From Variovorax paradoxus (GTDB lineage: Bacteria; Pseudomonadota; Gammaproteobacteria; Burkholderiales; Burkholderiaceae_C): a stretch of DNA of 63,223 bases. The DNA lies in contig NZ_JAGGNU010000027.1 in NCBI RefSeq assembly GCF_018614915.1, forward strand, positions 1 to 63,223. Direction: 5' to 3'. Position 1 is the stretch's first letter. Each line of letters opens with the position of its first letter. Made by a program: the position numbers and the translations under genes. Positions 26,145 through 34,605 of this stretch are shown piece by piece. The notes below the pieces were generated by a model. The model had not been told where the DNA came from, searched no databases, and saw nothing but the letters and a program-made list of their open reading frames with translations.

Positions 26145-27980
26145 ATGAAACGCAGACAGTTTGCAATTGCCGCCCTGTCCCCCGTCGCGCTTGCAGCTTG
26201 TGGCGGCGGCGGCGACGGCCCCTCGTTCCCTCCGCCCGCCCCGGCCCCCGCCCCCGCTCCTGCCCCGCCGCCGACGGCCCAGGCCACCGCTGCGGCAGCA
26301 CTCAAGCAAGCGACCAGCTATATGGACGAAGTCGTCTCCTTTCGCGGCGGCTATGTCTGGTCCTATTCACCCGACCTCACACAGACCTTCGGCGAAATGG
26401 AGGCCAAGCGCACCATGCTCTGGCTTCAGCCGCCGGGCACTTCCTCCATCGGCCACATCTACCTGGACGCCTACCACGCGACCGGGGACGAGCGCTTCTA
26501 CCAGGCTGCCGACCGTACGGCCAAGGCGGTCGCCGCCGCCCAGCACAGTTCCGGCGGCTGGAACTACATCTATGACTTTGCCGGCGAAGCGTCGCTGCAG
26601 CACTGGTACGAGACGGTGGGCATGAACGGATGGCGGCTCGAGGAGTTCCAGCATTACTACGGCAATGCGACCTTCGACGACGCCACCACCGCCGTGGCCT
26701 CGCAGTTGATGCTGCGCATGTACCTGGAGAAGAGAGATCCGGTCTACCAGGGCGCCACCGACAAGGCGATCAAGTTCATCACGGATGCGCAGTTCGGTCC
26801 GCAGTTCGGCGTGGCCGACGGCGGCTGGCCGCAGCGCTTTCCGCACAACCCGAACTCGATCACTTCCATGCCCTTGCCCAACCCGCAGCAGTTGCCCGTG
26901 GGCGCGCGCGCGGGCATGGAGGACAGCGACTACACGCTGCACGTGACTTTCAACGACGACGTCATGGGCGAGAACATCAAGTTCCTGACCATGTGCGTGA
27001 TGACGCTCGGCCGCACGGACCTGCTGCCCAACATCACGCGGGCCATGGATTGCATGCAGCGCATGCAGTGGACCTCCGCGGCGCAGCCGCTGCAGTCGGG
27101 TTGGAGCCTTCAGCATCTGTCACGCGAAACGAATGGCCGCCCGGCTGGTGCTCCGGCCGGCGCGCGCTCCTACGAGCCGCGCTCGCTGGCCACTCACACG
27201 ACGCAGACCAACATCCAGCAGTTGCTCGGCTACTTCCAGCTGACCGGCGACAAGAAGTACCTGTCGCAGCTGCAGAAGGCGATCGATTGGCTGAAGTCGC
27301 CGTCGATCCAGCTTCCGGCCAACGTCGCCACCCTCAATCCGCTGCTCGCGGGGCGCAACGTGGCGACCTTCATAGAACTCGATACGAACGAGCCGCTCTA
27401 CATCCACCGCTACGGCTCCAACATCCACAACGGTGCGTATTTCTTCGACAAGGACATCACCAACACGATCAGCCACTATTCGTCGGGGCGTTCGGTGGAT
27501 GCCGCTGCGCTGCAAAAGCGCCTGGACGATCTCAATGCGATGACGCAGGCGCAGATCGATGCCATGGTCGCCAAGTCGCCGCTGAAGGCAACCACGCCCC
27601 GCGCCCTGCCGAAGTACTTCGCCGCCGTTCGCGAAGTGGATTTCCCGGACCTGTTCGAAGGTGCCTTGATGAAGACGCCGGTGGTGCCGGAATCCGAGGT
27701 GCAGACGATCGTGGCCGCGCTGGTGGATGGCAAGTACTGGACCGCGCCGGTGCCGGAGATCGTGAACCCGTACCGCGGCAACGGCCCGACGACGCCGTAC
27801 ACCGGCACGGCCTATCGCAGCCGACACGTGGGCGATGTGTACGACACCTCTCCCTACCCGGCCGATGTGCCGCCGGACATCGCACCCTATGTGAAGCGCG
27901 AGAAGCCGCAGTTCATCATCACGTCGAACTTCATTTCTCGCATGGGGCGGCTGATCTCGTTCATTTCGCCGGTGGCTTGA
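26145..27980 (+). CDS. PL10-like pectate lyase lipoprotein
   Basis: The product is 611 residues; AAAGGAA precedes the ATG. The signal MKRRQFAIAALSPVALAAC ends in a lipobox, so it is probably a lipoprotein, and a Pro/Ala-rich tether follows at about 25-45. The alpha/alpha-toroid core resembles PL10: SGGWNYIYDF, ADGGWPQRFPHN and LHVTFNDDVMGENIK are the wording of that family's catalytic region. It would cleave pectate by beta-elimination at the cell surface. A C-terminal extension of about 200 residues is not typical of the core domain. Two palindromic sites lie upstream. Confidence 0.72.
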   Translation: MKRRQFAIAALSPVALAACGGGGDGPSFPPPAPAPAPAPAPPPTAQATAAAALKQATSYMDEVVSFRGGYVWSYSPDLTQTFGEMEAKRTMLWLQPPGTSSIGHIYLDAYHATGDERFYQAADRTAKAVAAAQHSSGGWNYIYDFAGEASLQHWYETVGMNGWRLEEFQHYYGNATFDDATTAVASQLMLRMYLEKRDPVYQGATDKAIKFITDAQFGPQFGVADGGWPQRFPHNPNSITSMPLPNPQQLPVGARAGMEDSDYTLHVTFNDDVMGENIKFLTMCVMTLGRTDLLPNITRAMDCMQRMQWTSAAQPLQSGWSLQHLSRETNGRPAGAPAGARSYEPRSLATHTTQTNIQQLLGYFQLTGDKKYLSQLQKAIDWLKSPSIQLPANVATLNPLLAGRNVATFIELDTNEPLYIHRYGSNIHNGAYFFDKDITNTISHYSSGRSVDAAALQKRLDDLNAMTQAQIDAMVAKSPLKATTPRALPKYFAAVREVDFPDLFEGALMKTPVVPESEVQTIVAALVDGKYWTAPVPEIVNPYRGNGPTTPYTGTAYRSRHVGDVYDTSPYPADVPPDIAPYVKREKPQFIITSNFISRMGRLISFISPVA

Positions 27981-28173
27981 GCGCGTAGGGCGAGATCACG
28001 GCGGCGCCAAACCTGGGCCGCGCAACGCACCAATGCGGAGACTCATGCGCCACAACGGCGCAGGATGCACCGACGAACCAGGCCCATACGGGCCGTTCGC
28101 GGCGCAAACGCATGGCACATCGCGAGGATCGCCCATCCGCGCGCGGCATGGATATTGCAGGACGTAGGGACTG

Positions 28174-28364
28174 ATTCGCGGCGTCGATGCCGCGAATTGA
28201 ACAGTGCCTCCGCTAATGACGGCGGGATCCGAGCGACTGAAAGCGAAACCGCCAGCAGTCGCCTGTCCAACCCAATTGCATCCGTTCCGACGCGGGGGCC
28301 TGCTGCGACTGTCGCCAGACAGTCGATCAGGGGCCTGCACCCTCGCCGGACCGGGTGTGCAGGA
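28174..28364 (+). promoter_or_regulatory. Structured leader of the nitrite reductase operon
   Basis: The 390 bases between 27981 and 28370 hold no gene. They contain three hairpins: a 9-bp perfect stem ATTCGCGGC/GCCGCGAAT with a 6-base loop (28174-28197); an 8-bp perfect stem CGACTGTC/GACAGTCG with loop GCCA (28307-28326); and CCTGCAC/GTGCAGG (28335-28364). The 3' arm of the last contains the nirB Shine-Dalgarno (GCAGGA). Nitrate-assimilation leaders in other bacteria are read by ANTAR antiterminators. The first loop (GTCGAT) does not fit the usual ANTAR loop rule, so that mechanism is unproven here. Confidence 0.5.
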
Positions 28365-28370
28365 TCCAAC

Positions 28371-30902
28371 ATGAGAATCGCAGTAATCGGCCACGGCATG
28401 GTGGGCCACAAGTTCCTCGAGCAACTCCATGAGCTCAAGCTCGCGAATGCACAGGTGACCGTGCTGTGCGAGGAGCCTCGTCCGGCCTATGACCGGGTGC
28501 ACCTGTCCGAGTTCTTTTCCGGCAAATCCGCCGAAGACCTGTCGCTGGTCGAGCCCGGCTTCTTCGAACGCAGCGGCTTCGCACTGCGGCTGGCCTCCCG
28601 GGCTGTGGCCATCGAGCGGCGCAACAACACCATCACGACGGCGGATGGCGAGGTGGTGAGCTACGACAAGCTGATCCTGGCCACCGGCTCCGCCCCCTTC
28701 GTTCCTGCGGTGCCGGGCCGCGACCGGCCCCACTGCTTCGTCTATCGCACCATCGAGGACCTGGAAGCGATGAAGGCCTGCGGCGCGCGCTCGAAGAGCG
28801 GCGTGGTGGTCGGCGGCGGCCTGCTGGGCCTGGAATGCGCCAAGGCCCTGCGCGACATGGGCCTCGAAACCCACGTCGTGGAGTTCGCGCCGCGCCTGAT
28901 GGCCGTGCAGGTCGATGAAGGCGGCGGCCGGGCGCTCTGCAACAGCATCGAAGCAATGGGCGTGCAGGTCCACACCGGCCGCAACACGGTGGAGATCACC
29001 GACGGCGCGTCCGCTCGGCACCGCATGGTCTTCGCGGACGGCACGCATCTGGAAACGGACATGATCGTGTTCTCCGCCGGCATCCGCCCGCGCGACGAGC
29101 TGGCGCGCCAATGCGTGCTGGCCCTCGGCCCGCGCGGCGGCGTGGCGGTGGACAGCCATTGCCGCACGAGCGACCGCAACGTCTATGCGATCGGCGAATG
29201 CGCGTCGTGGAACGAGCAGACCTTCGGGCTGGTCGCGCCGGGCTACGACATGGCGCGCGTGGCGGCAAAGCACATCGCCGGGCAGGACGATGCCGCTTTC
29301 ACCGGCGCCGACATGAGCACCAAGCTCAAGCTGATGGGCGTGGACGTGGCCAGCATCGGCGACGCGCACGGCAAGACGCCGAAGGCACGCGCCTATCAGT
29401 ACGTCGACGAACGCAAGCAGATCTACAAGAAGATCGTGGTCAGCGAGGACGGCAAGCAACTGCTGGGCGCAGTGCTGGTCGGCGATGCCGCCGAGTACGG
29501 CACCCTGCTGCAGTTGGCACTCAACGGCATCGCGCTGCCCGCCGATCCGGAGTTCCTCATCCTGCCTTCGAGCGACGGCAAGGCGAAGCCCGGTCTTGGC
29601 GTGGAGGCGCTGCCGGACAGCGCCCAGATCTGCTCTTGCAACAGCGTCACCAAGGGCCAGATCTGCGAGGCCGTGGGCCAGGGCGCGTGCACCAGCGCCG
29701 AACTGAAGGCCTGCACCAAGGCGGGCGCCACCTGCGGCGGCTGCGTGCCGCTGGTCACGCAGGTGATGAAGATGGAGATGGCCAAGCGCGGCATGGCCGT
29801 CAACAACCACCTTTGCGAGCACTTCCCCTACTCGCGCCAGGAGCTCTACCACCTGATTCGCGTGGGTGAGATTCGCAGCTTCGGCGACCTGCTCGCGAAG
29901 CACGGCAAGGGGCTGGGCTGCGACATCTGCAAGCCCACCGCGGCCAGCATCTTCGCGTCGTGCTGGAACGAATTCGTCCTGAAGAAGGACCTGGCCGCCC
30001 TGCAGGACAGCAACGACTACTTCCTGGGCAACATCCAGAAGGACGGCACCTACTCGGTCGTGCCGCGCATGCCGGGCGGAGAGGTCACCCCCGATGGACT
30101 GATCGCGGTGGGACAGGTCGCGAAGAAATACGGCCTCTATACCAAGATCACCGGCGGCGCGCGCGTGGACATGTTCGGCGCGCGCGTGGAGCAACTGCCG
30201 TCGATCTGGGAAGAACTGATCGCCGCGGGCTTCGAGTCCGGCCATGCCTACGGCAAGTCGCTGCGCACGGTGAAGAGCTGCGTCGGCTCGACCTGGTGCC
30301 GCTACGGCGTGGACGACAGCGTCGGCCTGGCCGTCGAGCTGGAGAACCGCTACAAGGGACTGCGCGCACCCCACAAGATCAAGTTCGGCGTGTCGGGCTG
30401 CACCCGCGAATGCGCCGAAGCGCAGGGCAAGGACGTCGGCATCATCGCCACCGACAAGGGCTGGAACCTCTATGTCTGCGGCAACGGCGGCATGAAGCCG
30501 CGCCATGCCGAGCTGCTCGCGTCCGACCTTGGCAAGGCCGAGCTCATCCGCCTGATCGACCGCTTCCTGATGTTCTACGTGCGCACGGCCGACCGCCTGC
30601 AGCGCACCAGCACCTGGCGCGAGAACCTGGAAGGCGGCCTGGACTACCTCAAGGGCGTGCTGTTGCACGACACGCTGGGCCTGGGCGACGAACTCGAAAC
30701 GCAGATGCAGAGCGTCGTCGACAGCTACCAGTGCGAGTGGAAGACCGCGGTGAACGACCCGGCCACGCGCCAGCGCTTTCGCTCCTTCGTCAACAGCGAG
30801 AAGCCGGACGAGCACATCGTGTTCATCAAGGAGCGCGGGCAGAACCGCCCCGCCCGCGCTGAAGAGCGTGCCGAAGCCGCCACCGATGTCTCGATGGCCT
30901 GA
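28371..30902 (+). CDS. nirB: Nitrite reductase (NADH), large subunit
   Basis: The product is 843 residues, the usual length, and catalyses six-electron reduction of nitrite to ammonium in the cytoplasm. FAD and NADH domains occupy 1-300 (AVIGHGMVGHKF; GVVVGGGLLGLECAKAL). A BFD-type [2Fe-2S] region starts near 420 (CSCNSVTKGQIC, then CGGCVP). The sirohaem and [4Fe-4S] domain has its four cysteines in KSCVGSTWCRYG and SGCTRECAEAQ at about 640-685. The ATG has GCAGGA upstream, held in a leader hairpin. It heads an operon with nirD, the nitrite channel and a kinase/phosphatase. Confidence 0.95.
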   Translation: MRIAVIGHGMVGHKFLEQLHELKLANAQVTVLCEEPRPAYDRVHLSEFFSGKSAEDLSLVEPGFFERSGFALRLASRAVAIERRNNTITTADGEVVSYDKLILATGSAPFVPAVPGRDRPHCFVYRTIEDLEAMKACGARSKSGVVVGGGLLGLECAKALRDMGLETHVVEFAPRLMAVQVDEGGGRALCNSIEAMGVQVHTGRNTVEITDGASARHRMVFADGTHLETDMIVFSAGIRPRDELARQCVLALGPRGGVAVDSHCRTSDRNVYAIGECASWNEQTFGLVAPGYDMARVAAKHIAGQDDAAFTGADMSTKLKLMGVDVASIGDAHGKTPKARAYQYVDERKQIYKKIVVSEDGKQLLGAVLVGDAAEYGTLLQLALNGIALPADPEFLILPSSDGKAKPGLGVEALPDSAQICSCNSVTKGQICEAVGQGACTSAELKACTKAGATCGGCVPLVTQVMKMEMAKRGMAVNNHLCEHFPYSRQELYHLIRVGEIRSFGDLLAKHGKGLGCDICKPTAASIFASCWNEFVLKKDLAALQDSNDYFLGNIQKDGTYSVVPRMPGGEVTPDGLIAVGQVAKKYGLYTKITGGARVDMFGARVEQLPSIWEELIAAGFESGHAYGKSLRTVKSCVGSTWCRYGVDDSVGLAVELENRYKGLRAPHKIKFGVSGCTRECAEAQGKDVGIIATDKGWNLYVCGNGGMKPRHAELLASDLGKAELIRLIDRFLMFYVRTADRLQRTSTWRENLEGGLDYLKGVLLHDTLGLGDELETQMQSVVDSYQCEWKTAVNDPATRQRFRSFVNSEKPDEHIVFIKERGQNRPARAEERAEAATDVSMA

Positions 30903-30920
30903 GTACCCGAGGAAACCGAA

Positions 30921-31262
30921 ATGACCACAGACACCCTTCACTGGACCGCCGTGTGCGCCGCCGCCGACATCCTGCCCGACACCGGCGTTTGCGCCCTGGT
31001 CGACGGTGTGCACGTCGCGATCTTTCGCGTCGGGCAGGAGCAGACGCTGTTCGCCATCGACAACGTCGACCCCAAGGCAAACGCCAGCGTGTTGTCCCGC
31101 GGACTCGTCGGCAGCCTGGGCGAGCGGATCGTCGTCGCCTCGCCGCTCTACAAGAACCACTTCGACCTGCGCAGCGGCGAATGCCTCGAAGCGCCGGAGC
31201 ACTCGGTGCGCGCGCATGCCGTGCGCGTCCAGGAGGGCCGTGTGCTCGTCGCACTTGCGTGA
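30921..31262 (+). CDS. nirD: Nitrite reductase (NADH), small subunit
   Basis: The product is 113 residues with a Rieske-like fold but without the Rieske cysteine/histidine pairs, as is normal for NirD. VALVDGVHVAIFRV-type strands and ASPLYKNHFDLRSGECLE are recognisable. GAGGAAACCGAA precedes the ATG, 18 bases after nirB. It supports the large subunit in NADH-dependent nitrite reduction. Confidence 0.92.
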   Translation: MTTDTLHWTAVCAAADILPDTGVCALVDGVHVAIFRVGQEQTLFAIDNVDPKANASVLSRGLVGSLGERIVVASPLYKNHFDLRSGECLEAPEHSVRAHAVRVQEGRVLVALA

Positions 31263-31348
31263 GGCACGGTCAGCCCCCCTTCGACGGCTTCGACACCTTT
31301 GACACCTTTGACAGTTTCGCTTCTTCTTATCGTTTCCAAGGAATCAGA

Positions 31349-32161
31349 ATGGCCTATCTAGCCCCCGCCGAGTTCGTGACCAAGATGGTCGACGCCGGCG
31401 AATCCAAACTCTTGATGTCCACGCGCGACACGCTCATCCGCTCCTACATGGCCGGGGCCATCCTGGCGCTGGCGGCGGCCTTCGCCGTGACCATCACCGT
31501 CAACACCGGCAATGCGCTGGTCGGTGCAATGCTCTTTCCGGTGGGCTTCATCATGCTGTACCTGCTGGGCTTCGACCTGCTGACCGGCGTCTTCACGCTG
31601 GCGCCGCTGGCCGTGTTCGACAAGCGCCCCGGCGCCACGTGGGGCGGCGTCATGCGCAACTGGAGCCTGGTGTTCGTCGGCAACTTCGCCGGCGCGCTGA
31701 CGGTCTCGGTCTTCATGGCGATCATCTTCACCTTCGGCTTCAGTGAAGCGCCCAGCCTCGTCGGCCAGAAGCTCGGCGCCATCGGCGAAGGCCGCACCGT
31801 CGGCTATGCCGCGCACGGTGCCGCCGGCATGCTCACGCTGTTCATCCGCGGCGTCATGTGCAACTGGATGGTGTCCACCGGCGTCGTGGCGGCCATGATG
31901 TCGACCACCGTGTCCGGCAAGACGATCGGGATGTGGATGCCCGTCACGATCTTCTTCTACATGGGCTTCGAGCACTCGATCGTCAACATGTTCCTGTTCC
32001 CCACCGGCCTGATGCTGGGCGGCAACTTCACGCTCATGGACTACTTCATCTGGAACGAGCTTCCCACGGTGGTCGGCAACCTGGTCGGTGGTCTGACCTT
32101 CGTCGGACTGACGCTGTATTCCACGCACTACAAGACGGCGCCGAAGCGCGTCGCCAACTGA
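31349..32161 (+). CDS. nirC: Formate/nitrite transporter family channel
   Basis: The product is 270 residues with six membrane helices. It is an FNT-family pentameric channel that would bring nitrite in for NirBD or release excess. Helix wording (GAMLFPVGFIMLYLLGFDLL; GVMCNWMVSTGVV; GFEHSIVNMF) matches the family, including the conserved MGFEHSIVNM segment near the pore histidine. AAGGAATCAGA precedes the ATG. The 86-base spacer from nirD contains a short direct repeat (TTTGACACC type) at about 31290-31312. Confidence 0.88.
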   Translation: MAYLAPAEFVTKMVDAGESKLLMSTRDTLIRSYMAGAILALAAAFAVTITVNTGNALVGAMLFPVGFIMLYLLGFDLLTGVFTLAPLAVFDKRPGATWGGVMRNWSLVFVGNFAGALTVSVFMAIIFTFGFSEAPSLVGQKLGAIGEGRTVGYAAHGAAGMLTLFIRGVMCNWMVSTGVVAAMMSTTVSGKTIGMWMPVTIFFYMGFEHSIVNMFLFPTGLMLGGNFTLMDYFIWNELPTVVGNLVGGLTFVGLTLYSTHYKTAPKRVAN

Positions 32162-32172
32162 CCGGCGCCGCG

Positions 32173-33957
32173 ATGCCGGGCGCCGAGCGGCATCGCACGC
32201 CTGCATCCATGCCCGTCTCCCCGCGAAAAGCATTGCGCGTGACGCTCGGCCAGCATTCGCTGGCGGGGCACCAGTCGATCAACCAGGACTTTCACGGGGC
32301 CGTGCTGCCCGAGGGGTCGCTGCACGCCTCCAAGGGCATCGCAGTGGCGATCGCCGACGGCATCGGATCCAGCCGCGTGAGCCAGGTGGCGAGCGCCGCT
32401 GCCGTGCGCGGCTTCCTCGACGACTACTACGCGACCTCGGATGCCTGGTCGGTGCGCCGCTCGGCGCAACGGGTGTTGGCCGCCACCAACTCCTGGCTGC
32501 ACGCGCAGACGATGCGCAGCGACGCACGCTTCGACAAGGACAGCGGCTACGTCTGCACCTTCAGCGCGCTGATCCTGAAGGGTCGCGATGTGCACCTGCT
32601 GCATGTCGGCGATGCGCGCATCTATCGGCTGCACGCCAATGCCCTCGAACAACTCACCGAGGACCACCGTGTCCACTTGTCGTCGGTCGAGTCGTACCTC
32701 GGGCGTGCGCTGGGGGCAGGCGCCAACGTGGAGATCGACTATCGCTGCTGGGGGGCGGAGGCGGGCGAGGTCTACCTGCTGGCCACCGACGGCGCGTACG
32801 CGCACCTCGACACCGGTACGGTGCACGACGCCTTGGCACGGTCCGCGGAAGATTTCGACGCGGCGGCCCGCCTGATCGCGGAAGCCGCCCGGGCGAAGGG
32901 CAGCGAGGACGACATCACGGTCCAGTTGCTGCGCATCGACGAACTTCCCGAGGCCGATGCGCCGCCCGCACAGCTGCAGCGCGAAGGCCTGGCGATGCCG
33001 CCGCCGCTCGCGCCGAGGGCCCGCTTCGAGGGCTTCACCCTCGTGCGCGAGATCCACCTGAGCTCGCGCAGCCACGTGTATCTCGCATTGGACGAAGCCA
33101 GCGGCGCGCCGGTGGTGCTGAAGCTCCCATCGGTCGACCTGCGCGAGGACCCGGACTACCTGGACCGCTTCGTGCTCGAGGAATGGGTGGCGCGGCGCAT
33201 CGACAGCCCGCATGTCCTCAAGGCAAGCGCCATCGACCGTGCGCGCGCTCACCTGTACGTCGCGATGGAGTACGTGGACGGACAAACGCTGGCGCAATGG
33301 ATGGTCGACCATCCTCGGCCGACACTGGACAGCGTGCGCGTGATCGTCGAGCAACTGGCCCGCGGCCTCCAGGCGCTGCACGGCAGGGAAATGCTGCACC
33401 AGGACATACGCCCCGAGAACGTGATGATCGACCGCACCGGCACCGTCAAGATCATCGATCTCGCCTCGACCCACGTGGCGGGCTTGGCCGACGGCGCGCG
33501 CGAGCGAGGCGCGCTCGCCATTGCCGGCACATTGCAGTACACGGCGCCGGAGTACTTCGTCGGCCGCGGCGGCAGCACCCGCTCCGACCTGTTTTCGCTC
33601 GCGGTGATCGCCTACCAGATGCTCACGAAGCAGCTGCCTTACGGCCTGCATGCTTCCCGCGTCCGCTCGCCCGCCGATGTGAGCCGGCTGCGTTACGTGC
33701 CGGTGCGGCATTTCAGGCCCGATCTCCCGGCGTGGGTCGATGCCGTGCTGCAAAAGGCGCTGCACCCCCAGCCCGCGAAACGGCAGGAGGCGGTGTCCGA
33801 GTTCGCGCACGACCTCAGGGCCCCGGGGCCCGAATTCCTGCGCGCGAGGACGCCGCCGCTGATCGAGCGGCGGCCGGTGCTCTTCTGGCAGTGCACCACG
33901 GTGCTGTTGGCCGCGGCCGTGGTCGTTTTACTGGGACTGCGCGTCGTCGGCACCTGA
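32173..33957 (+). CDS. Fused PP2C-type phosphatase and Ser/Thr protein kinase, membrane-anchored
   Basis: The product is 594 residues (alternative ATG at 32209). Residues about 15-260 form a PP2C phosphatase: SINQDFHG, AIADGIGSS, LLHVGDARIYRL, LLATDGAY and SEDDITV hold the metal-binding aspartates. Residues about 280-560 form a Hanks-type kinase with the lysine in VVLKLPSVD, the catalytic loop HQDIRPENVMI (HRD changed to HQD) and DLAS where DFG is usual. A single membrane helix lies near the C-terminus (TVLLAAAVVVLLGLRVV). A similar kinase gene accompanies nasA-nirBD in Pseudomonas aeruginosa, so a link to nitrate/nitrite control is likely. Its target is unknown. Confidence 0.87.
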   Translation: MPGAERHRTPASMPVSPRKALRVTLGQHSLAGHQSINQDFHGAVLPEGSLHASKGIAVAIADGIGSSRVSQVASAAAVRGFLDDYYATSDAWSVRRSAQRVLAATNSWLHAQTMRSDARFDKDSGYVCTFSALILKGRDVHLLHVGDARIYRLHANALEQLTEDHRVHLSSVESYLGRALGAGANVEIDYRCWGAEAGEVYLLATDGAYAHLDTGTVHDALARSAEDFDAAARLIAEAARAKGSEDDITVQLLRIDELPEADAPPAQLQREGLAMPPPLAPRARFEGFTLVREIHLSSRSHVYLALDEASGAPVVLKLPSVDLREDPDYLDRFVLEEWVARRIDSPHVLKASAIDRARAHLYVAMEYVDGQTLAQWMVDHPRPTLDSVRVIVEQLARGLQALHGREMLHQDIRPENVMIDRTGTVKIIDLASTHVAGLADGARERGALAIAGTLQYTAPEYFVGRGGSTRSDLFSLAVIAYQMLTKQLPYGLHASRVRSPADVSRLRYVPVRHFRPDLPAWVDAVLQKALHPQPAKRQEAVSEFAHDLRAPGPEFLRARTPPLIERRPVLFWQCTTVLLAAAVVVLLGLRVVGT

Positions 33958-34073
33958 GGTCGCCGCACGCTCGAGCAGGCCCCTGCCCTCGCAGCCCGGG
34001 CGCACGCCCTGCGCCGGCGTTCATTGCGCAACCCCCGCGGCATCGAGGGGGCCATGGTCGACGCAGCCTCCCG

Positions 34074-34535
34074 TCAATGGACCGACGTCACGGTGCTGCG
34101 GCGATCGATCTTCCGGCTCAGCACGATCGAGGTGTGCGTCTGGTTGATGCCTTCGATCTGGCCGAGCTGGTCCAGCAGCACGTCCAGCTGCTCGGGCGTG
34201 TCGCAACGCAGGAGCGCCATGTAGTCGAACTGGCCGCTCACCGCCCAGACCTCCTCGACCTCGGGCAGCCGATCGAGCGCCTTGATCACCGCCGCCCCGC
34301 TCTTGGCACTGACGCTGAGGCCGCAGAAGGCGCGCACCGCCGCCTGCTCGAGCCGCGAGCCGAAGCGAACGCCATAACCGGACACGATGCCCTCCCGCTC
34401 GAGCCGCGCGATGCGTGCAACCACCGTGGTCCTGGCGATCTTGAGCTTGCGCGCCAGGTTCGCCGCGGGTTCGCGTGCATTGGCCTGCAGCAGGCTCAGC
34501 AGGTGGCGGTCGAGGTCGTCGAGTCGGATGTCCAT
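34074..34535 (-). CDS. Lrp/AsnC-family transcriptional regulator
   Basis: The product is 153 residues from the ATG at 34535 (MDIRLDDLDRHLLSLLQ). A helix-turn-helix (NLARKLKIARTTVVARIARLE) is followed by a RAM ligand domain with VEEVWAVSGQFDYMALLRC. Such proteins sense amino acids. It lies 70 bases downstream of the aminotransferase on the same strand and may control that gene or the saccharopine-dehydrogenase-like gene. Confidence 0.9.
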   Translation of the reverse strand: MDIRLDDLDRHLLSLLQANAREPAANLARKLKIARTTVVARIARLEREGIVSGYGVRFGSRLEQAAVRAFCGLSVSAKSGAAVIKALDRLPEVEEVWAVSGQFDYMALLRCDTPEQLDVLLDQLGQIEGINQTHTSIVLSRKIDRRSTVTSVH

Positions 34536-34605
34536 GGGCGGCCGGCGGAACAAATAAGCGATTGTGGCGTGCCGCGTTCCTGCTCCGGCAAGTGAAAGCC
34601 CGGGC

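Noticed and set aside
27996..31217. Minus-strand open frame of 1073 codons
   Set aside because: It lies opposite nirB and nirD, which are certain. The translation is His/Ala/Asp-rich without any motif, a common artefact in high-GC genes.
31281..31320. Short tandem repeat of TTTGACACC type between nirD and the nitrite channel
   Set aside because: Only two to three imperfect copies exist. It is too short to call a regulatory repeat or CRISPR.
32128..33810. Minus-strand open frame of 560 codons
   Set aside because: It is opposite the phosphatase/kinase gene, which carries all expected motifs.
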